From Marinobacter segnicrescens (GTDB lineage: Bacteria; Pseudomonadota; Gammaproteobacteria; Pseudomonadales; Oleiphilaceae), in assembly GCF_900111555.1 (NCBI RefSeq), contig NZ_FOHZ01000001.1, positions 186,001-250,000 of the forward strand: DNA of 64,000 bases. Reading direction: 5' to 3'. Positions within the stretch are counted from its first letter, which is position 1, and every line of letters begins with the position of its first letter. The notes below the pieces were generated by a model. It was not told the DNA's origin, did not search any database, and was given only the letters and a program-made list of their open reading frames with translations. This document shows, piece by piece, positions 49,155-59,391 of the stretch. A program made the position numbers and the translations under genes.

Positions 49155-51765
49155 CGGCTGACTCCCCGCTGTTATCGTCGCTACCGTTTTCCATCACGGA
49201 ATCCTCGCCAGCTTCCGCCTGTTCGTCCTCATCGTCACTCTCTGCGATCCGCTCCACACCCACCAGGCGCTCATCTTCCTGGCTGAGACGGATCAACCGC
49301 ACACCCTGGGTGTTACGGCTGAGAATCGAGACCTCATCGGTCCGGGTACGCACCAGGGTGCCCTTGTCAGAGATGAGCATCATTTCGTCACCGTCAAACA
49401 GCTGCAACGCAGTAACCAGGTTGCCATTACGCTCTGAACACTGCATGGCGATCACGCCCTGGCTGCCACGGCTGTATGTGGGGAACTCCTCAATGGCGGT
49501 GCGCTTGCCATAGCCGTGCTCACTGGCGGTCAGGATAACGCCGCCTTCCTGGGGAATGATCAGTGAGACCACATGGTGGCCTTCCGGCATACGGATACCA
49601 CGAACCCCACGGGCAGTGCGGCTCATGGGACGCACTGCCTCCTCGTTGAAGCGAACAGCCTTGCCAGCGGTGGAGAACAGCATCACTTCCGCATCACCCT
49701 GGGTAATGGCGGCACCAATGAGGGTGTCACCTTCATCCAGGTTCAGGGCAATCAGTCCGTTGGACCGGGGCCGGGAGAAATTCGGCAACGGGGTTTTCTT
49801 GACCACACCGTTGGAGGTGGCCATCAATACATAGTGATCTTCCGGGTAATCCCGTACCGGCAGGAAGGTGGTGATCCGCTCACCCTCGTCCAGCGGCAGG
49901 ATATTGACCATGGGCCGGCCACGGGAGCCACGACTGCCCCGGGGAATCTCGAAGACCCGCAGCCAGTAGACTTTGCCGTGGTTCGAGAAGCACAGAATGG
50001 TGTCGTGGGAGTTGGCCACCAGTAGTTTCTCGATAAAGTCTTCATCCTTCATCGAGGTAGCGGCCTTGCCCCGACCACCACGGCGCTGGGCCTGGTAATC
50101 TTCCACGGCCTGGGTCTTGGCGTAACCGCTGTGGGAGATGGTCACCACAAGGTCTTCTTCGTCGATCAGGTCCGCCACGGTCAGGTCACGGCGAGAGCTG
50201 ACAATCTCGGTACGGCGCTCATCGCCATATTCGTCGACGATGGCGGCCAGCTCGTCACGGATAACCTGCAACAGGCGCTCCGGGTTACCCAGGATATCCA
50301 GCAGATCAGCGATCTTCTCGATAATCTCCTTGTACTCGTTCTGGAGCTTTTCAGTTTCCAGGCCGGTCAGGCGATGCAAGCGCAGGTCCAGGATGGCCTG
50401 GGCCTGCTCCGGTGACAGGTGATAGAGCCCGTCACGCAAGCCGTAGATTTCCGGCAGGTCGTCCGGACGACAGGCATCTTCACCGGCGCGTTCCAGCATG
50501 GCGAGCACGTCACCTGGCGCCCAGCCCTTGTCGATAAGCTTTTCCTTCGCTTCCGCCGCAGAGGGGGACGCCTTGATCAGCTCGATAATTTCATCAATGT
50601 TGGCCAGGGCAACCGTCAGGCCTTCGAGGATATGGCCCCGCTCCCGTGCCTTGCGCAATTCGTAGATAGTACGACGAGTCACCACTTCCCGGCGGTGGCG
50701 CACGAAGGCATCCAGCATTTCCTTCAGGTTCAGTGTCTTGGGTTCGCCGTTGAGCAACGCCACCATGTTGATACCGAAGACGGTTTCCAGCTGGGTCTGG
50801 GCAAACAGGTTATTGACGATGACGTCCGGGTTCTCGCCCCGGCGCAGCTCGATGACCACCCGGATGCCTTCCTTGTTGGACTCGTCCCGCAGCTCGGTAA
50901 TGCCTTCCAGGCGCTTCTCCTTCACCAGCTCGGCGATCTTCTCGATCAGGCGGGCCTTGTTCAGCTGGTAAGGCAGCTCAGTGATGATGACGGCATCACG
51001 GCCGGTCTTGTTGTCATGTTCGATCTCGTGACGGGCGCGGACGTAGATACGCCCGCGCCCGGTCCGGTAGGCCTCAACGATGCCGGCCCGGCCGTTGATG
51101 ATACCCTGGGTGGGAAAGTCCGGCCCGGGGATGATATCCATCAGCTCATCAATGGTGGTATCGGGGTTGTCGATCAGGGCAAGGCACCCATTGACCACTT
51201 CCGTCAGGTTATGGGGCGGGATATTGGTCGCCATACCTACCGCAATACCGGAGGAACCATTCACCAGCAGATTGGGTACGCGGGTAGGCAGTACTTCCGG
51301 AATCCGTTCGGTACCGTCGTAGTTATCGACGTAGTCCACCGTTTCCTTGTCGAGGTCCGCCAGCAGGGAATGGGCAATCTTTTCCATGCGGATTTCGGTG
51401 TAACGCATGGCCGCCGCATTGTCACCGTCAATGGAACCGAAGTTGCCCTGCCCATCCACCAGCGGGTATCGCAGGGAGAACGGCTGGGCCATCCGAACGA
51501 TGGTGTCGTAGACCGCAGAGTCGCCATGGGGGTGGTACTTACCGATAACATCACCCACCACACGGGCGGATTTCTTGTACGACTTGTTCCAGTCGTTGCC
51601 CAATTCGGACATGGCGAAGAGAACACGTCTGTGTACCGGCTTGAGGCCATCGCGGACATCGGGAAGCGCCCGGCCGATGATGACACTCATGGCATAGTCC
51701 AGGTAGGACTGCTTGAGCTCGTCTTCGATATTGACCGGCAGGATCTCTTTGGCTAACTCACCCAT
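49147..51765 (-). CDS. gyrA: DNA gyrase subunit A
   Basis: The 872-residue subunit begins [20 protein letters not shown]. The catalytic tyrosine is Y122 in [13 protein letters not shown]. The quinolone-determining positions are the sensitive type, S83 and D87 ([13 protein letters not shown]). The C-terminal beta-pinwheel includes the GyrA-box-like QRRGGRGKA, which wraps DNA for negative supercoiling. The protein ends in an acidic tail. With GyrB it introduces negative supercoils. AAAGGAA precedes ATG 51765 by about 8 nt. It is the first gene of the long minus-strand block. Confidence 0.98.
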   Translation of the reverse strand: MGELAKEILPVNIEDELKQSYLDYAMSVIIGRALPDVRDGLKPVHRRVLFAMSELGNDWNKSYKKSARVVGDVIGKYHPHGDSAVYDTIVRMAQPFSLRYPLVDGQGNFGSIDGDNAAAMRYTEIRMEKIAHSLLADLDKETVDYVDNYDGTERIPEVLPTRVPNLLVNGSSGIAVGMATNIPPHNLTEVVNGCLALIDNPDTTIDELMDIIPGPDFPTQGIINGRAGIVEAYRTGRGRIYVRARHEIEHDNKTGRDAVIITELPYQLNKARLIEKIAELVKEKRLEGITELRDESNKEGIRVVIELRRGENPDVIVNNLFAQTQLETVFGINMVALLNGEPKTLNLKEMLDAFVRHRREVVTRRTIYELRKARERGHILEGLTVALANIDEIIELIKASPSAAEAKEKLIDKGWAPGDVLAMLERAGEDACRPDDLPEIYGLRDGLYHLSPEQAQAILDLRLHRLTGLETEKLQNEYKEIIEKIADLLDILGNPERLLQVIRDELAAIVDEYGDERRTEIVSSRRDLTVADLIDEEDLVVTISHSGYAKTQAVEDYQAQRRGGRGKAATSMKDEDFIEKLLVANSHDTILCFSNHGKVYWLRVFEIPRGSRGSRGRPMVNILPLDEGERITTFLPVRDYPEDHYVLMATSNGVVKKTPLPNFSRPRSNGLIALNLDEGDTLIGAAITQGDAEVMLFSTAGKAVRFNEEAVRPMSRTARGVRGIRMPEGHHVVSLIIPQEGGVILTASEHGYGKRTAIEEFPTYSRGSQGVIAMQCSERNGNLVTALQLFDGDEMMLISDKGTLVRTRTDEVSILSRNTQGVRLIRLSQEDERLVGVERIAESDDEDEQAEAGEDSVMENGSDDNSGESADE

Positions 51766-51849
51766 CGAGAATGGTTCCTTTGAATTTGCTGGAAGTCGTT
51801 TTGGTGGTTATAAACAAGCTATCGATGTTACCACATTCGGGTAACCGGC

Positions 51850-52704
51850 TCAGTCAAAAACCACCGTCTTGTTTTCATAGGTGATGACCCGGTCTTCCAC
51901 ATGGGCACGCAGTCCCCGGGCCAGCACATTCTTCTCCACATCCTTGCCGAGCCGGACCATATCCTCGATGGTGTCGCTGTGACTGATGCGGATCACGTCC
52001 TGCTCGATGATGGGCCCTTCGTCCAGGTCCTGGGTCACATAGTGGCAGGTGGCACCGATCAGCTTGACGCCACGACTGTAGGCCTGGTGGTAGGGACGAG
52101 CACCGGCGAAGGACGGCAGGAACGAGTGGTGGATATTGATCACCTTGCCGGCATACTTTTCGCACAGCTCCGCTGGCAGGATTTGCATGTACCGGGCCAG
52201 TACAATCACGTCAGCCTCATAGGTGTGGAATAACCCCTCAATCTCGGCGAACGCCTCGGCCTTGTTTTCCTTGCTGACCGGAATGCAGTGATAGGGAATC
52301 TCGTGCCACTCCACCATGCGGCGCAGGTCTTCATGGTTGGAGATAACCGCCGCAATATCCACGTTCAGCTCGCCACTGTGCCAGCGGTGCAGCAAGTCCG
52401 CGACGCAGTGGGACTCCTTGCTGCACATGAGCACCACCTTCTTGGGCCGGGCGGAATCGGCCACATGCCAGCTCATGTCGAATTCCCGGGCAATGGGCTC
52501 GAACGCGGTGCGGAACTGGTCCAGGCCGAACGGAATGGAGCTGGCCTTGATCTCGTGCCGCATGAAGAACCACCCGGCCTGGTTGTCCGAGTGGTGGCTG
52601 GCTTCGGTTATCCAGCCATTGTAGGTGGACAAGAAATTACTGACCTTTGCAACAATACCCACCCGGTCCGGGCAGGAAATCACCAGACGGTATGTGTGTT
52701 CCAT
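51850..52704 (-). CDS. purU: formyltetrahydrofolate deformylase
   Basis: The 284-residue protein has an N-terminal ACT domain (YRLVISCPDRVGIVAKVSNF) and a formyl-transferase-like domain with VLMCSKESHCVADLLHRWHS, INIHHSFLPSFAGARPYHQA and ATCHYVTQDLDEGPIIEQDV, which hold the catalytic Asn/His/Asp region. It hydrolyses 10-formyl-tetrahydrofolate to formate and tetrahydrofolate, balancing one-carbon pools. It is divergent from ggt over 160 bp and lies 84 bp before gyrA. Confidence 0.95.
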   Translation of the reverse strand: MEHTYRLVISCPDRVGIVAKVSNFLSTYNGWITEASHHSDNQAGWFFMRHEIKASSIPFGLDQFRTAFEPIAREFDMSWHVADSARPKKVVLMCSKESHCVADLLHRWHSGELNVDIAAVISNHEDLRRMVEWHEIPYHCIPVSKENKAEAFAEIEGLFHTYEADVIVLARYMQILPAELCEKYAGKVINIHHSFLPSFAGARPYHQAYSRGVKLIGATCHYVTQDLDEGPIIEQDVIRISHSDTIEDMVRLGKDVEKNVLARGLRAHVEDRVITYENKTVVFD

Positions 52705-52864
52705 GGACCTGTCCTGTAAAACGACTGGGAGATGCGCGACCGATGATTTACCGTTACCGGCCCCGCAACTGAAAATGACCGGCTATCATAGCTTAAACCG
52801 TTTCCGGAACGAAGGTGATGAACCCCGTTTCGCCATAAATCTCCCCGACACAGAAGGAGCACCC

Positions 52865-54589
52865 ATGCCCGCCCTGCCCTGGTATCTGCGAATTTTCTGG
52901 TTGGCCCTGTTCAGCCTGTTAGCAGGCCTGGCCAATGCCCAGGCAATCCTTGAGGGAGAACGCCACCACCCCGTACCCGGAAACCATGGCATGGTGGCAA
53001 CCAGCCACCCCCATGCTACCGCCGTAGCCCTGGAGGTGCTTCGCAACGGCGGCAATGCGGTGGACGCGGCGGTGACGGCGGGTTTCGCCCTGGCGGTCAC
53101 CCAGCCCCGCTCAGGCAATATCGGGGGCGGCGGCTTCATGCTCTACGCACCCGGGAATGGCGGCGCGGTAAAGGCGATTGATTACCGTGAGACGGCCCCC
53201 GCATCCGCTACCGAAACCATGTACCAGAACGAGGATGGTGAGGTGGTGCCGGAGCGCAGTCGCTTTACCCACCTTGCCTCCGGTGTACCGGGTACCGTTG
53301 CCGGGTTTGCCCTCGCCCTGGAGGAATACGGGACCATCACCCTGGCAGAGGCGCTGGCTCCTGCCATTGCCCTGGCGCGGGACGGGTTCGAGGTTCCTCA
53401 CCGATTCACTGAAGGCCTTGAGCAGGCACGGGAGCGCCTTACCCGCTGGCCGGCCACCCGGGCTACCTTCTATAACCAGGATGGCGCCCCGCCCCGACCC
53501 GGCGACCGCTTTCGCCAGCCGGAACTGGCAGCCACCCTGCAGCGCATCGCCGATCATGGTATTGCGGACTTCTATGAAGGAGAGACCGCCCATCTGATCG
53601 TCGCGGAAATGGAGCGTGGCGGGGGCCTGATTACACTGGACGACCTGGCCGGCTACCAGCCGGTCATGCGCGAGCCGGTCCGGGGCACCTATCGGGGACA
53701 CGAGATCTTTTCCATGTCTCCCCCCAGCTCCGGGGGGGCGCATATCGTTCAGATCCTCAATATCCTTGAGGACTATCCCATTGGCGATTATGGCCACAAC
53801 TCCGCCCAAACAATCCACCTGATGGCTGAGGCCATGAAGCGGGCCTATGCCGATCGCTCCGAGTACCTGGGGGATACGGACTATGTTGAGGTGCCGCTGG
53901 ACGGCATCACCAGCAAGGACTACGCCGATGCACTGCGACAGGAAATCGACCCGGACAAGGCTACCCCCTCGAACAATATCGGGCCCGGCAACCCCACACC
54001 CTATGAAAGCAATGAAACCACCCACTTCTCCATTGTGGACCGCTGGGGTAACGCTGTTTCAAACACTTACACCATAAACTTCAGTTACGGCTCAGGTATT
54101 ACCGTGGAAGGTGCCGGTTTTTTGCTGAATAACGAGATGGATGATTTCAGTGCCAAGCCCGGCGTAACCAACGCCTACGGACTGATTGGGGGCGAAGCCA
54201 ACAAAATCGAGTCGGGCAAGCGCATGCTCAGCTCCATGTCACCAACCATCGTCCGGCGGGATGGCCAGAACTACCTGGTCACCGGCAGCCCTGGCGGCTC
54301 GCGGATCATTACCACCACCCTGCAGGTTCTCATGAACGTGATTGACCACGGTATGAACATCCAGTCCGCCGTGGAGGCGCCCCGGATTCATCACCAGTGG
54401 CTGCCGGATGAGATTCGTATCGAACAGGGCATCAGCCCGGACACCATTGACCTGCTTGAATCCATGGGCCATACCGTAAAAACGCGATCCGCCATGGGGG
54501 CTATCCAGAGCGTACTGATCGACGCTGACGGGCGCCGCTGGGGGGCCGCCGACCCCCGCCGCAGCACCTCTACGGCCCAGGGTTACTAA
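52865..54589 (+). CDS. ggt: gamma-glutamyltransferase (periplasmic, self-processing)
   Basis: The 574-residue precursor has a signal peptide (YLRIFWLALFSLLAGLANA). The large-subunit motifs MVATSHPHATAVALEVLRNG and GGNAVDAAVTAGFALAVTQP come next. The autoprocessing site with nucleophile T385 is in ESNETTHFSIVD, followed by the small subunit with GSPGGSRIITTTLQVLMN. It cleaves gamma-glutamyl bonds, for example of glutathione, in the periplasm. ATG 52865 has AAGGAG 5 nt upstream; the frame is open back to 52625. Its end overlaps the convergent thioesterase gene by 4 nt. Confidence 0.95.
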   Translation: MPALPWYLRIFWLALFSLLAGLANAQAILEGERHHPVPGNHGMVATSHPHATAVALEVLRNGGNAVDAAVTAGFALAVTQPRSGNIGGGGFMLYAPGNGGAVKAIDYRETAPASATETMYQNEDGEVVPERSRFTHLASGVPGTVAGFALALEEYGTITLAEALAPAIALARDGFEVPHRFTEGLEQARERLTRWPATRATFYNQDGAPPRPGDRFRQPELAATLQRIADHGIADFYEGETAHLIVAEMERGGGLITLDDLAGYQPVMREPVRGTYRGHEIFSMSPPSSGGAHIVQILNILEDYPIGDYGHNSAQTIHLMAEAMKRAYADRSEYLGDTDYVEVPLDGITSKDYADALRQEIDPDKATPSNNIGPGNPTPYESNETTHFSIVDRWGNAVSNTYTINFSYGSGITVEGAGFLLNNEMDDFSAKPGVTNAYGLIGGEANKIESGKRMLSSMSPTIVRRDGQNYLVTGSPGGSRIITTTLQVLMNVIDHGMNIQSAVEAPRIHHQWLPDEIRIEQGISPDTIDLLESMGHTVKTRSAMGAIQSVLIDADGRRWGAADPRRSTSTAQGY

Positions 54590-55017
54590 ACCAGCCGCTC
54601 CAGGGCCTCTCGCACACCGGCCGGGATAGGCACCGGCCGGTCGGTGTCCCGGTTGACAAAAACGTGTACGAAGCGCCCGACGGCACAGGCTTGTTCTTCA
54701 CCCTCCCGGAAGATGCCGATATTGTAGGTAACCGAGCTGTTTCCTAGCTTCTCCACGCGAAGCCCGGCCTCGATCCTTTCCGGGTAGGCTACCGGACTGA
54801 AATAGTCACAGGACGAACTCACCACGTAGGCAATCTCCTGCCCCTGGTGAATATCCAGCCCGCCCTGTTCAATCAGGTAACGGTTCACGCTGGTATCAAA
54901 CCAGGCGTAGTAGGTCACGTTATTGACATGGCCATAGAGGTCATTGTCCGCCCAGCGGGTCGTGATGGGGTCAAAGGCCGTAAAGCGGCCACGATGCCTG
55001 ATATTGTCTGTGGTCAT
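54586..55017 (-). CDS. YbgC/FadM-type acyl-CoA thioesterase (143 aa)
   Basis: A 4-hydroxybenzoyl-CoA-type hot-dog domain with the active-site stretch TTRWADNDLYGHVNNVTYYA, where Asp and Asn sit in the D-x-(Y/G)-x-H-V-N pattern. A strand pair SSVTYNIGIFREGEEQACAV completes the fold. It likely hydrolyses acyl-CoAs. ATG 55017 (MTTDNIRHRGRF) is chosen from family length although its ribosome-binding site is poor; the frame is open to 55176, which would overlap the divergent binding-protein gene. Confidence 0.87.
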   Translation of the reverse strand: MTTDNIRHRGRFTAFDPITTRWADNDLYGHVNNVTYYAWFDTSVNRYLIEQGGLDIHQGQEIAYVVSSSCDYFSPVAYPERIEAGLRVEKLGNSSVTYNIGIFREGEEQACAVGRFVHVFVNRDTDRPVPIPAGVREALERLV

Positions 55018-55154
55018 ACCTGGTTTCCGGATGGTTTGCGGGCGCTGACGCAACCCCTTCACACCGTGTGTTGCTGGATGGAGGGGCGACTTTACAGTCA
55101 GCGGGATTCGCGCCATTCTAGCGATATAACAATTCCAATGAAAAACCCTCGGTG

Positions 55155-55898
55155 ATGAAACGATTCCTGCAAACACTCAGCCTTGCAATCATGGCAGGCA
55201 CCCTCGTGATGGCTGCAAGCGCCGCTGCAACGGACCGAAAAACCATTCGGGCTGCCTTTATCGAATTTCCTCCCCTGGCCTACAGCGGCGCTGACGGGCA
55301 TCCAGAAGGCAGTTTCATTCATTTCACCGAGGAACTGGCCCGACGGGCCGGTTACGAAGTGGCGTGGCAGGGACTGCCGATTGAACGGGTATATCTCTAT
55401 CTTGAAAGGGGTGATATTGACCTCTGGCCCGGCTCAGCGGGCGTTCCCGAACTCGCCGGATTCACACACGAAACCGACTTTCGTCCTGGCGAGATTCGAC
55501 TCAACGCCTATCACCGGGGGGATACGCCGCCAGTAAAGAGCCTGGAAGACCTGCAGGGAAAACGGCTGATCCTGATTCGCGGCTACACTTATTTCCGGCT
55601 ACTGGATGAGCTCAAGGTCGACCCAAACACCTATGTCACCCTCGCCCCGGACCATCAGTCGGCGATCCGCATGCTGGCATTCCGTCGCGGCGATTACCTG
55701 GTCAATTTCCAGGCTCCCATGGAAGTTACCATCGAACGGTCACCCTTGCCCGACCTGGCGCACACCAACCTGTTAAGCTGGCCACTGAGTTTTATTTTCT
55801 CAGCCTCGGCCCCGGGCACCCGATTAATGGCCCGCAGGTTCAACCAGGCGTGGCAGGAACTACAGGGTGACGACACGACCGCCCCTCCGGACAACTGA
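55155..55898 (+). CDS. periplasmic substrate-binding protein, family 3-like (247 aa)
   Basis: A signal peptide (MKRFLQTLSLAIMAGTLVMAAS) precedes a two-lobe binding protein: IRAAFIEFPPLAYSGADGHP, then YLERGDIDLWPGSAGVPELA, then LEDLQGKRLILIRGYTYFRL. This resembles family 3 solute-binding proteins, similar in kind to the one at 13564. No transporter genes are adjacent, so it is an orphan. ATG 55155 is preferred over GTG 55152 directly before it; the ribosome-binding site is weak. Ligand unknown. Confidence 0.72.
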   Translation: MKRFLQTLSLAIMAGTLVMAASAAATDRKTIRAAFIEFPPLAYSGADGHPEGSFIHFTEELARRAGYEVAWQGLPIERVYLYLERGDIDLWPGSAGVPELAGFTHETDFRPGEIRLNAYHRGDTPPVKSLEDLQGKRLILIRGYTYFRLLDELKVDPNTYVTLAPDHQSAIRMLAFRRGDYLVNFQAPMEVTIERSPLPDLAHTNLLSWPLSFIFSASAPGTRLMARRFNQAWQELQGDDTTAPPDN

Positions 55899-55924
55899 AG
55901 CCAGTCGTTCAATGTCCAGGTAAT

Positions 55925-55951
55925 AAAAACCCCGGTATGGAAGCCGGGGTT
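55925..55951 (-). terminator. rho-independent terminator of the cytochrome/propeller gene
   Basis: On the minus strand AACCCCGG - 8-nt loop - CCGGGGTT is followed by TTTATT. It lies 24 bp after the stop of the gene ending at 55976. It may also slow the convergent plus-strand transcript. Confidence 0.82.
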
Positions 55952-55975
55952 CTTACCTTTACTGCCGATCGCTTA

Positions 55976-58900
55976 TCAGCGGCTGGCCACGTTACGCACA
56001 CCACTGCCCGGAGGTGTGCAGGTGAAGGTCACGGAGGTGTCCTGTGCGCTTACCTGGTCCAGCAACTGATTGCGGGTCAGGGACGGCGTAGCCCGGTCGC
56101 CCGGCACAAACTTCTCGTTGGCGTTGAACACCCAACGCCGGTTCTGGCCATCGAGCACGGCTGTGGCGACAAGGTCACACTCTGGCCGCGGATTGGTGAC
56201 CAGTGCACGCTCTACCAGCAGGTCCAGGCGGGACTGCACATCAGACCGGCTGCGGTTGTCCGGGGTCAGGGTCACCTGCTGCCCTACGATGGGATTCATC
56301 TCAGACGGGAAAGCCAGCGCCAGGTCCTGTACCAGCAAACGACGCCGCTCACCCAGTAACAGGAACACCGGGGCACTGAGGAAGTTGTCCACGGAACCAG
56401 ACGCACCCTGGTTGTCGTAACCGAAACCACGGATCTGGGGGCCGGTTTCCGGGCGGTCGGCACCATTCTTGGTGAACATACCCACCTTCTGGTACATGTT
56501 ACGCAGGTGAGGGATCTTCATATCCTCGTCCACGTCACCACCTTCGACGGACATGGTGCCATCGGTACCGAACATGCCACGGTCCGGATCCAGAACGTGA
56601 CAGCCGTTACAGTTGGTCACGAAATCTGAGTTGACCGTGTTGTAGATCTCCAGCGCTTCCTGCAACTGCGGGCTGAGGCTATTATCCAGCGCTGCGATTG
56701 GGTTGGGCGGGTAAGTCAGTTCCAGGGCAAATTCAGCAAACCGGGTCATTTCTGCATCGCTCAGTTCAGTCTCACGACGCAGCAAGCCGGTAATAGCCTC
56801 GTTGAACTCCTTGAAAGCAGCCAGTTCCAGGCTCTCGCCACGGCTACGGTTCTCACCGGTGCGGTCACCCCGCCAGTGCAGCGGTCCATTTCCCTTGAGG
56901 CCTCGCAGGCTTTGGGTCGCCATGGGGCCCTTCATGGCATGGAAGGTCAGGTTACGCCCAATTGCCGGGACGTTGTCATTATAGGCGTTGGGGTTGTCCT
57001 CGGAAGCAATATCCGGATTACCCAGGTCCCAGGCCAGGTGATCCATATCACCGAACATATGGCACCCGGCGCAGGACGAATCACCGCGGCTGGAAGTGTA
57101 GGTAGCATCGTAGAGGAAGCGACGACCCTCCACGACCTTCTGCGGCTCCGGGTTCGCCATGGTAACGTGGGCAAGCTCGCTCATCCCACCTTCCACATCA
57201 ACCACCGACACCCCGTTGTCGAAGCGGGTTGTCACAAAGGCGCGCCTGCGGGCTTCATCCAGGACCACACCCGTTGCACCACCACCGCTGACGACCAACT
57301 GGTCCTCAGTGTTGGGCTGGAAGCTGTCGCTCTCCAGCGCGCGGGTGTCATAGCGCACCAGCTTGCTGGAGCCCATGGCAGCCGTGAACAGTTCGTTACC
57401 GTCGGAAGACACCGCCATCTGCAGCGGGGTCGCTACCGCCCTCTCCTTCTCGGACGCAGTACCCAGTTCAGTGGTGTAGTCGATATGCTTGTTCAGGTGG
57501 CGGGGCTGTACGTTATTGCCATCCACCACGGTAATCCGGCTCTGTACGAAGTTACCGTTAACGGTGGTGGCATTCAGGCCGGGCCCCTCGAAGCGGGTCA
57601 GGTTATTCGCTTCCTGGTTGGATACGTAGACCTTGCCGTTGCCGGGGTTAACCACCAGGTTGAACAGGGTGGTACCCACCCCTGATGTCCTGGACGCCAC
57701 CCTGGGCACGGAACCGGAGGTGTCGATCTCGAAAACGTCGTAGTCAGGCAGCTCCAGCTTGACGTACTCGTTCCACGACCGGGGCGCCTCACCACGTACA
57801 GGATCACCCGGACCCATCCAGTTACGGCCGTCGTATTGCACAATCAGACCGGTACGAGGCTGCTCGGTGCCATCGGCCGCGCGGTTGGGACCGGGCTTGT
57901 CGAGGCCACCGTCAGGAATTTCCTCGTCCAGCACGGTGGTCTGGTTACCCGAGTTGAACACGGCGGTGTAGACCTTGCTACCATCCGGGCTGCGAGCCAG
58001 TCCTCTGAGGGTGTCACCGAACATGTTCAGGATGGTGACAGGCTCGCCACCAAGCTGAAAGCCCGGGTTGTTGGTATCGAACACCCAGACGTCAGCCCGG
58101 CCAACACCGGGACTAGTCAGTTGCGGGTCAAAGGGCACGTTCTGGCCGCGGTGGGCAGCCGTGATGAACGCCCACTTGTCGTTGTCACCGGCAAAGACAA
58201 TGTCCCTTGGCTCATCGCCTACCAGCAGGGTATTGCGAATACGGGCCGGGGATCTTGACACATCTACGACACTCACACTGTCCGACAGGTGGTTGACCAC
58301 CCACAGCTCACCGTCATTCCGTAGATTGACCGCAACCGGCTCCATTCCCACAGGAATGGTTTCCACAGGCGTGGGGGTTTCCCCGGAAACATCGAACACC
58401 TGGACGGTATTATCGGGCGTGTTCACCACATACAGACGATTGCCGTCGGATGACAGCGCCATTGGCCGGACATGGCCAGACTCGAAAGTCACGAAGTCAC
58501 CGGCCTCCGGCATGGGCTCGTCATCGCCACCCGGGTTACCGGGGTCTCCAGGGTCACCGGGATCACCGGGGTCGCCAGGATCTCCGGGATCACTGCTCGT
58601 GATCCCTTCCAGCAGGATGCTGCCCAGCCCGGCGCGCTCGAAGAAGCTCGAGGCATTGATGGCAAACTGGAGGTAAACCTGGTCCTGTCCGGCAACCATA
58701 TCGCCAATATCAACCGTCACCACGCCGGAACCACTGCTCACGGACTGCACTGACTGGAAGGTACTGCCGTCGACCGACACGAAGGCTGTCAGGGATTCGC
58801 CACTGTCGAAGCCCGAGATATCACGATAGAAAGACAGGGTCAGGTCACTGGCACCATTCACGGTGATCGGTCCGGACCGGACCAGCGTCTCAATAGAACC

Positions 58901-59107
58901 ACCACCGCGCATGGAGACTTCTCCGGCGGTCATGGTGTATACCCGGCCCTGGTCGGAAAAGGCCCCCAGGCCATTAGCGAACGTTTCTTCAAAAAGGACC
59001 GCTGCGGGCGCATTGGCTGAAGCCATGGCCAGGGCAAGCCCCGATACCAAAGACCGGCTCCTGGGCACACATGACCTGCCGAACGGTCGTATGATCTTCT
59101 TATTCAT
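55976..59107 (-). CDS. secreted beta-propeller / di-haem cytochrome c protein with Gly-Asp-Pro linker (1043 aa)
   Basis: A signal peptide (SLVSGLALAMASANAPAA) is followed by a beta-sandwich-like region (about 38-170). Residues 173-194 are a repeat of Asp-Pro-Gly triplets. Next comes a YVTN-type beta-propeller (about 200-660; MALSSDGNRLYVVNTPDNTV, VSVVDVSRSPARI). The C-terminal part has two haem c motifs, SCAGCH (Cys 679) and NCNGCH (Cys 833), in a layout like MauG/cytochrome c peroxidase-type proteins. It is probably periplasmic or exported and acts in electron transfer or oxidation of an unknown substrate. ATG 59107 has GGAGA 7 nt upstream; the frame runs on to 59323 without support. It is divergent from an AraC regulator. 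Confidence 0.85.
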   Translation of the reverse strand: MNKKIIRPFGRSCVPRSRSLVSGLALAMASANAPAAVLFEETFANGLGAFSDQGRVYTMTAGEVSMRGGGSIETLVRSGPITVNGASDLTLSFYRDISGFDSGESLTAFVSVDGSTFQSVQSVSSGSGVVTVDIGDMVAGQDQVYLQFAINASSFFERAGLGSILLEGITSSDPGDPGDPGDPGDPGDPGNPGGDDEPMPEAGDFVTFESGHVRPMALSSDGNRLYVVNTPDNTVQVFDVSGETPTPVETIPVGMEPVAVNLRNDGELWVVNHLSDSVSVVDVSRSPARIRNTLLVGDEPRDIVFAGDNDKWAFITAAHRGQNVPFDPQLTSPGVGRADVWVFDTNNPGFQLGGEPVTILNMFGDTLRGLARSPDGSKVYTAVFNSGNQTTVLDEEIPDGGLDKPGPNRAADGTEQPRTGLIVQYDGRNWMGPGDPVRGEAPRSWNEYVKLELPDYDVFEIDTSGSVPRVASRTSGVGTTLFNLVVNPGNGKVYVSNQEANNLTRFEGPGLNATTVNGNFVQSRITVVDGNNVQPRHLNKHIDYTTELGTASEKERAVATPLQMAVSSDGNELFTAAMGSSKLVRYDTRALESDSFQPNTEDQLVVSGGGATGVVLDEARRRAFVTTRFDNGVSVVDVEGGMSELAHVTMANPEPQKVVEGRRFLYDATYTSSRGDSSCAGCHMFGDMDHLAWDLGNPDIASEDNPNAYNDNVPAIGRNLTFHAMKGPMATQSLRGLKGNGPLHWRGDRTGENRSRGESLELAAFKEFNEAITGLLRRETELSDAEMTRFAEFALELTYPPNPIAALDNSLSPQLQEALEIYNTVNSDFVTNCNGCHVLDPDRGMFGTDGTMSVEGGDVDEDMKIPHLRNMYQKVGMFTKNGADRPETGPQIRGFGYDNQGASGSVDNFLSAPVFLLLGERRRLLVQDLALAFPSEMNPIVGQQVTLTPDNRSRSDVQSRLDLLVERALVTNPRPECDLVATAVLDGQNRRWVFNANEKFVPGDRATPSLTRNQLLDQVSAQDTSVTFTCTPPGSGVRNVASR

Positions 59108-59391
59108 TGGAACTCTCCATTGATCTCTCCCTGAGAGGAGGCCCGTTACTCCATGGACCACCTTCATTGCTTGACGCATCGTCCATACTGCAAGGGGCAC
59201 CCTGGTGGCGCCCTGACTGGCACCTGCAGGATACCTGCGGGCCGTCGCCGCCCATTTGTGTGGAATGATAATTCCATGGCATCTGAGCAGTTGATCACGG
59301 CGATGTGACCTCACTTCCAGCAATTACCGGTTAGGATAGGAGAGTGCCGAACGTCGGTGCCGGGAAGGATTTATCCCACGGAGGGAACACA

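Noticed and set aside
58531-58595. Short tandem repeat that could be read as a CRISPR-like or VNTR array
   Set aside because: It is an in-frame 9-nt-type repeat encoding Asp-Pro-Gly inside the cytochrome/propeller gene, with no spacers.
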